In this document: positions 25,262-28,946 of the stretch, piece by piece
Numbering within the stretch: position 1 is the first letter of the stretch
How the letters are laid out: each line of letters starts with the position of its first letter
Made by a program: the position numbers and the translations under genes
NCBI RefSeq assembly: GCF_025602895.1
Contig: NW_026516505.1
Location: 1 to 28,946 of the forward strand
Reading direction: 5' to 3'
DNA from: Polychytrium aggregatum
Lineage: Eukaryota; Chytridiomycota; Chytridiomycetes; Polychytriales
Length of the DNA stretch: 28,946 nucleotides
The notes under the pieces: generated by a model
What the model saw: the letters and a program-made list of their open reading frames with translations, nothing else
The model's database searches: none
Told to the model about the DNA's origin: nothing

Positions 25262-26415
25262 GCCCGTTTCCAATGGCTGTCAAACCGAACTTCCATCGTG
25301 CAAATATCCGGCCCCGTGATGCCTTTTCCACCAATACGTAATCCATTCTTCGTTCGCAAGACATTTGCCGTCTGCGTGGTGCTCTCCGTTCTCTTCGTTT
25401 TGTGGATCCATGATTCGCTTGATGCTCTTATACTATCGCTCCCTTCATTCCAGTGATTGGAATCAACTCCAGACTTTGATAACGGCGTCGGCTTTGATCC
25501 ATTGGTATCCAATGAATAGGGGGGTTTGATTCTCCTGCTGATGCTCTGGACAGATCGGCGGCAGCTGCTGTTTCATTCACGAACCAGGCACCGCATCGAT
25601 CGAGTCGCAGGGTGTTTCTTGGGGTCTACCAAGTGACAACCATTTTGACTCTTTCGTTCTTCTCGGCTTCATCATTTCGCCCCTCACTGTTCCTCCAAGA
25701 AGCTTCTCGTTGTCCGTGAGCTCCTCAAGTCTGCTCCTGACACAACGAGGATATCGTACTGTTTCTGTTGATGAAATCAGTAGCCAGTCTCTCAGTCCAG
25801 CCATCGTATGGTAAGAGTTCAGGCCATCGGCACACCACGCACTGACGCCAATACTAAAACTACACAGCACACTGCCCACATCAAAGAGCCATCAAATCAA
25901 GGGGCAGCGAAGCTCCGGGTGGTCGATAGGTGATGTTTCATTATCATGTTGGATCGGTGAGATACTTGCGACTCTCTGAGCTCTGATGGCGCATCCATCA
26001 TCATGGGCCTGCGTGGCCTCTGTTCTCACAAGCCAGGAACAGCTCCACGGGCCAGTAAGTGCTCACCCATTCGCCCCCTCACCCTTCAACAAATGTTTTG
26101 TCCTTCGCTCTGTTCGCCATCACACTTCTGGATGCTATCGCCTGCATCTCGATATCGATATTGCAGACTCAAGAGCCTTGATCCTTGCATCCCTCTGTAG
26201 ACCGCTCGTCCAGACTGTGTTTGAGCCGGTGTGGCCGTGGTCTCGAAGAACAGTCTCTATGAATACTCTCAATGAATACTCTCGATGAATAGTCTCGACT
26301 CGTAGACTGCCGTGATCAGTGAGCTGCCGTGGTGGCTCGGCTCTGGCTATCATCGGATGCATCCGGACCATGGCCATATATTGCCCTTCCAGCCAAGAGT
26401 CAGCGAACCTGATTG
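25262..26415. other. Intergenic region with a 13-bp repeat
   Basis: No gene supported. A 13-bp unit (atgaatactctca/g) occurs three times in a row at 26259-26297, the third copy with one change. Short open frames are present on both strands but show no motif or consistent codon bias. Confidence 0.5.
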
Positions 26416-27378
26416 CTAAGCAGTCTCAATGCTGTCGCCAGTGCCACCAGATCGGCACACGCTCGCCCGGGCAGTCGACAGGATGGGCCGGCCGCCGACA
26501 CCTCCCATCGTGAGTGTTGGAGTTTGGCTTTGAGCCGACACGGAGCTTCGGCCCGACACACCCCCTGACGATTCGATCAGATTGGTGACGTAGCTGTCGA
26601 TGGCACAGAAGAGGTACATGTCCACGGCCCAGATGAAAATGCAGATCACCGTCCCAATGAGGCCCGTGGGATCGTGCTCTGAGTAGACAATGCAGACGAT
26701 GGCAACCACGATTTCAGCCGCAATCGCAGCAACCAGCGTCAAGCCTTCGCGCTCCAGAGCTTTGATTTTCTCTGCGGACATGTTGGTGGCACCCGAGGGC
26801 TGTCCCTTGCTGGTTGTCTGTCTTCCAATCGTGCGGATGGAGAATCTGAGAGAGTAGAGTCGATAAATCATCAAGAGGTGCAGGCACACCAGATTGGCCT
26901 CCAGAGCCAGACCGAAGCCGACGCTGTTGGTCCAGAGCTGGGCGAGCGATATGACACCAAAGGTACTCAGGATGAAGCACACATCGTTGGCAATGTAGGC
27001 GATCGGCATGATGCCAAGCAGGAAGAGCCAGTTGCTTGTCGGTTCGTTGGTGGTGTTCATGGCCCTCAGGCGCAAGAGGAAAGCCCATCCTGTGGCAGCG
27101 GAGCCGACGCCATCGCCAAGTGCATAGAGGAAGTTGACGAGTTGATAGCACACAGGGTTGGAGTAGCAGGGGTCGTAGAGCATCAAGAGATAGCCTGTGC
27201 AGCACAGGGCGACGCAGATTATCGCCAGAGCCATCATGGTGTGGATCTGTGGGCCCCGTCGCACGTTGAAGGCCTCCTTCCATTTGACCGACTTGAGTGT
27301 GCGAGTGGAGAAACAGATAGTCACGATGCAGACAAAGAAGGTAAAGATCTGAGCGTCTTGAAGGGTCTGGGAATCCAT
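26416..27378 (-). CDS. Seven-transmembrane protein, GPCR-like topology
   Basis: 320 residues from the ATG at 27378. The open frame extends upstream to 27645, but the extra 89 residues are Cys/Ser-rich with no pattern, so the ATG just before the first membrane helix was preferred. Seven hydrophobic segments at about 10-26, 46-68, 77-103, 116-137, 147-175, 213-233 and 239-262. The loop between helices 5 and 6 (about 176-212) is basic and polar, and the C-terminal 55 residues are Ser/Gly/Thr-rich. Two Cys (C71, C77) lie in the loop between helices 2 and 3. Topology fits a receptor with the tail in the cytosol, but no family-defining motif such as DRY or NPxxY, nor a retinal lysine, is seen; a fungal orphan receptor or channel-like protein are both possible. 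Confidence 0.75.
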   Translation of the reverse strand: MDSQTLQDAQIFTFFVCIVTICFSTRTLKSVKWKEAFNVRRGPQIHTMMALAIICVALCCTGYLLMLYDPCYSNPVCYQLVNFLYALGDGVGSAATGWAFLLRLRAMNTTNEPTSNWLFLLGIMPIAYIANDVCFILSTFGVISLAQLWTNSVGFGLALEANLVCLHLLMIYRLYSLRFSIRTIGRQTTSKGQPSGATNMSAEKIKALEREGLTLVAAIAAEIVVAIVCIVYSEHDPTGLIGTVICIFIWAVDMYLFCAIDSYVTNLIESSGGVSGRSSVSAQSQTPTLTMGGVGGRPILSTARASVCRSGGTGDSIETA

Positions 27379-27731
27379 AGCTGGCCGGTTGGTGTCTTGA
27401 AACCACTGAGCAAGTTCGAGGCACAGATTGCTCCAGATGCGAGACTCAGTGCAGGATAGGATGGAAATCGCAGTGCGACTGAAGCAAGATATCGTGCGAA
27501 CGGCATCGGCAGATGGGTAGAATGACCGATGTTGCGTACGAGTTCCCTCGTTCCGGAGCGAGTCTGCGGATGCACATCCACAGTCCACAAGACCTGAGCA
27601 ACAACATATGAAATCACGGCGCACCGTCAGACAACAGTTGTCCAATCATTTCGTTGTGGGATCACTCTGCGGACTGTCCATCGAATTGCGGTTCGCCGTC
27701 CACTACTCGGCGTGATGCTTCCGTTTCCGAT

Positions 27732-28477
27732 TCAGTTTGGAGCCAGGATATTCGATCTCTGCACCAACTCGAATGCATCGGACCCACGGCTGCAAAGATG
27801 CTCAGCCCTCGCAGCGAGTGCAGAAGTGAATCGGCGGATCGATCGGATTATATTCAGAATCGATGCTACGAAGGTCCACCACAGGCCAGCCGATTGGTAC
27901 ACTTCCATCAGTGAGCCAGCGGTAAGCCTGGACATCGCAAGAGCTGAATCTGACATGACGTTCACACCAATGAATCATTTGTTTTTAAGCTCACGAGAGT
28001 GCACTATCTCGACATATAGGCCATTCTGGGAGTCTGTGATTTTGAAGAGTTCGTCGGGGTGCTCTGCCCTGGGAAGTGTTGGCGGTGTCCTCGCCTTGGG
28101 ATCTGCTGCTCAGAAGCCCATCTGCCGAGACAGTCACATACGGAATCTCAAAGATATGGGTAGCCGCCTTTGACTGGTCGACGGAAACCTGGTCACGCCG
28201 AGCGATCGACATGATCGATGATTTAGTGAGCATGTATTCCCTGGTTGTAGATAGTGGCGCCAAAGATGACACTTACCACTTTGCTTGGGGAGAAGATGAA
28301 TATGCGTTTGTCCACCACATGGAGGTCAAATATGCCAACGTCGCTCTTGCCACGTTCAAGGTCTCGGCTGTGTCGCGACAGTCTCACTGTCGAGAAAAGC
28401 ATCGTTGAAATCGCCGAGTCGGTTCGCGATTTTACACTTGATCTGATTTCCATCTGTTCCAGCTTGCTCATGCCCAT
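27732..28477 (-). CDS. Probable three-exon gene, unknown function
   Basis: On the minus strand three open blocks join in frame through two good introns. Exon 1 28477-28277 ends before GTAAGT; intron 1 is 88 bp (28276-28189) and ends ACCAG, with a branch-like CTCACTAA inside. Exon 2 28188-27995; intron 2 is 67 bp (27994-27928), starting GTGAGC and ending CCAG. Exon 3 27927-27732 ends in TGA. Without splicing, exon 2 would stop at the TGA formed by the intron-2 donor. The product is 196 residues: a basic start, DVGIFDLHVVDKRIFIFSP, then THIFEIPYVTVSADG, and a hydrophobic GLWWTFVASILNII near the end. No family recognised. More exons may lie upstream. Confidence 0.45.
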
Positions 28478-28946
28478 TATCGCCGAGGGGCCGCTGCTCG
28501 AAGTATTGCGAAATGTTCCACCTGATCGAGCGACACAGACTCAATGCTGCAGTCATGCTAGACGGGCACCACCAGGGGAACGAGCGCTATACCAAGCAGA
28601 AAGTGGAAGGCCAAGTCGCATCCCGGTTGACACAAAGACGTTCGTGAACACCGCAAAGAGCAGTAGATCATCGTGACGAGGCTGGAAGGATCGACGGAGC
28701 ACATGGTTAGTCCCGAGCCAAGCCAAATTCTGTGCCGGTCGTGCTGTGGCATAGTGGTCCAGCGACGATCTTCTGTCTCTGCCAACGGCCTACCTCGAGC
28801 TTGCCATGATCCACTTGACCTCATAGCTGTCAACAGGATGTGATGTGAGTCTGTGGTCAATCTACTGTCCCAGACTGGTACATTCAATGCAGTTCAACAC
28901 CAATTGTCATATCTTGTGCATCGTCTTCCTTCAGAAATCGATATGT
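28478..28946 (-). other. Possible upstream exons or membrane-protein fragment
   Basis: Minus-strand frames here contain hydrophobic stretches (LLLFAVFTNVFVSTG and FHFLLGIALVPLVVPV) in different phases. A segment VDPSSLVTMIY recalls HDPTGLIGTVI before helix 7 of the 26416-27378 protein. Either an unresolved intron-bearing gene or a decayed relative; not enough to call. Confidence 0.2.

Overview
The window looks like a subtelomeric or former chromosome-end region of a GC-rich, intron-bearing eukaryotic nuclear genome. A zoosporic (chytrid-like) fungus fits best: Ty3 chromoviruses, a Fanzor nuclease, a SEL1-repeat protein, a 7TM protein and small GT-AG introns occur together. That placement is inference; no species marker is visible.

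Left two thirds (1-19072) are almost entirely transposable elements. From the left: the 3' half of a Ty3/gypsy chromovirus with its 3' LTR (1-3551), inserted in the 3' end of an APE-type LINE (copy A; only the tail 3552-3718 is visible). The poly(A) of copy A abuts a 68-bp telomere-like tract of CCTAA units with CCCTGA variants (3719-3786). Next comes a near full-length LINE (copy B, 3787-16399) with a 20-bp-repeat 5' leader, ORF1, and ORF2 encoding endonuclease and reverse transcriptase. Copy B is split inside ORF1 by a complete second Ty3 chromovirus on the minus strand (6009-12271), with LTRs identical by eye and a 5-bp target duplication. Removing the insert gives ORF1 and ORF2 overlapping as ATGA. 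After copy B come a 33-bp micro-copy of only the LINE tail (16400-16432) and a 5'-truncated LINE copy C (16433-19072). All LINE copies have the same orientation, poly(A) to the right, head to tail. That is the geometry expected if LINE RNA is repeatedly reverse-transcribed onto a chromosome end, with telomere repeats added between rounds.

Right third (19073-28946) resembles ordinary chromosome. It begins exactly at the poly(A) of copy C with a 253-aa unknown ORF, followed by a Fanzor (eukaryotic TnpB-like) catalytic lobe with the Fanzor-type rearranged active site but no recognisable N-terminal lobe. Then come a SEL1-repeat gene, a diverged relic of a LINE C-terminus on the minus strand, two tightly spaced tRNA pairs (Val-Ile and Glu-Gln), a minus-strand seven-transmembrane protein, and a probable three-exon minus-strand gene of unknown function.

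The most notable system is the LINE array with its telomere-like junction, a candidate end-attaching retrotransposon that builds tandem arrays and serves as a landing site for LTR elements. The Fanzor locus directly inboard of it is the second point of interest.
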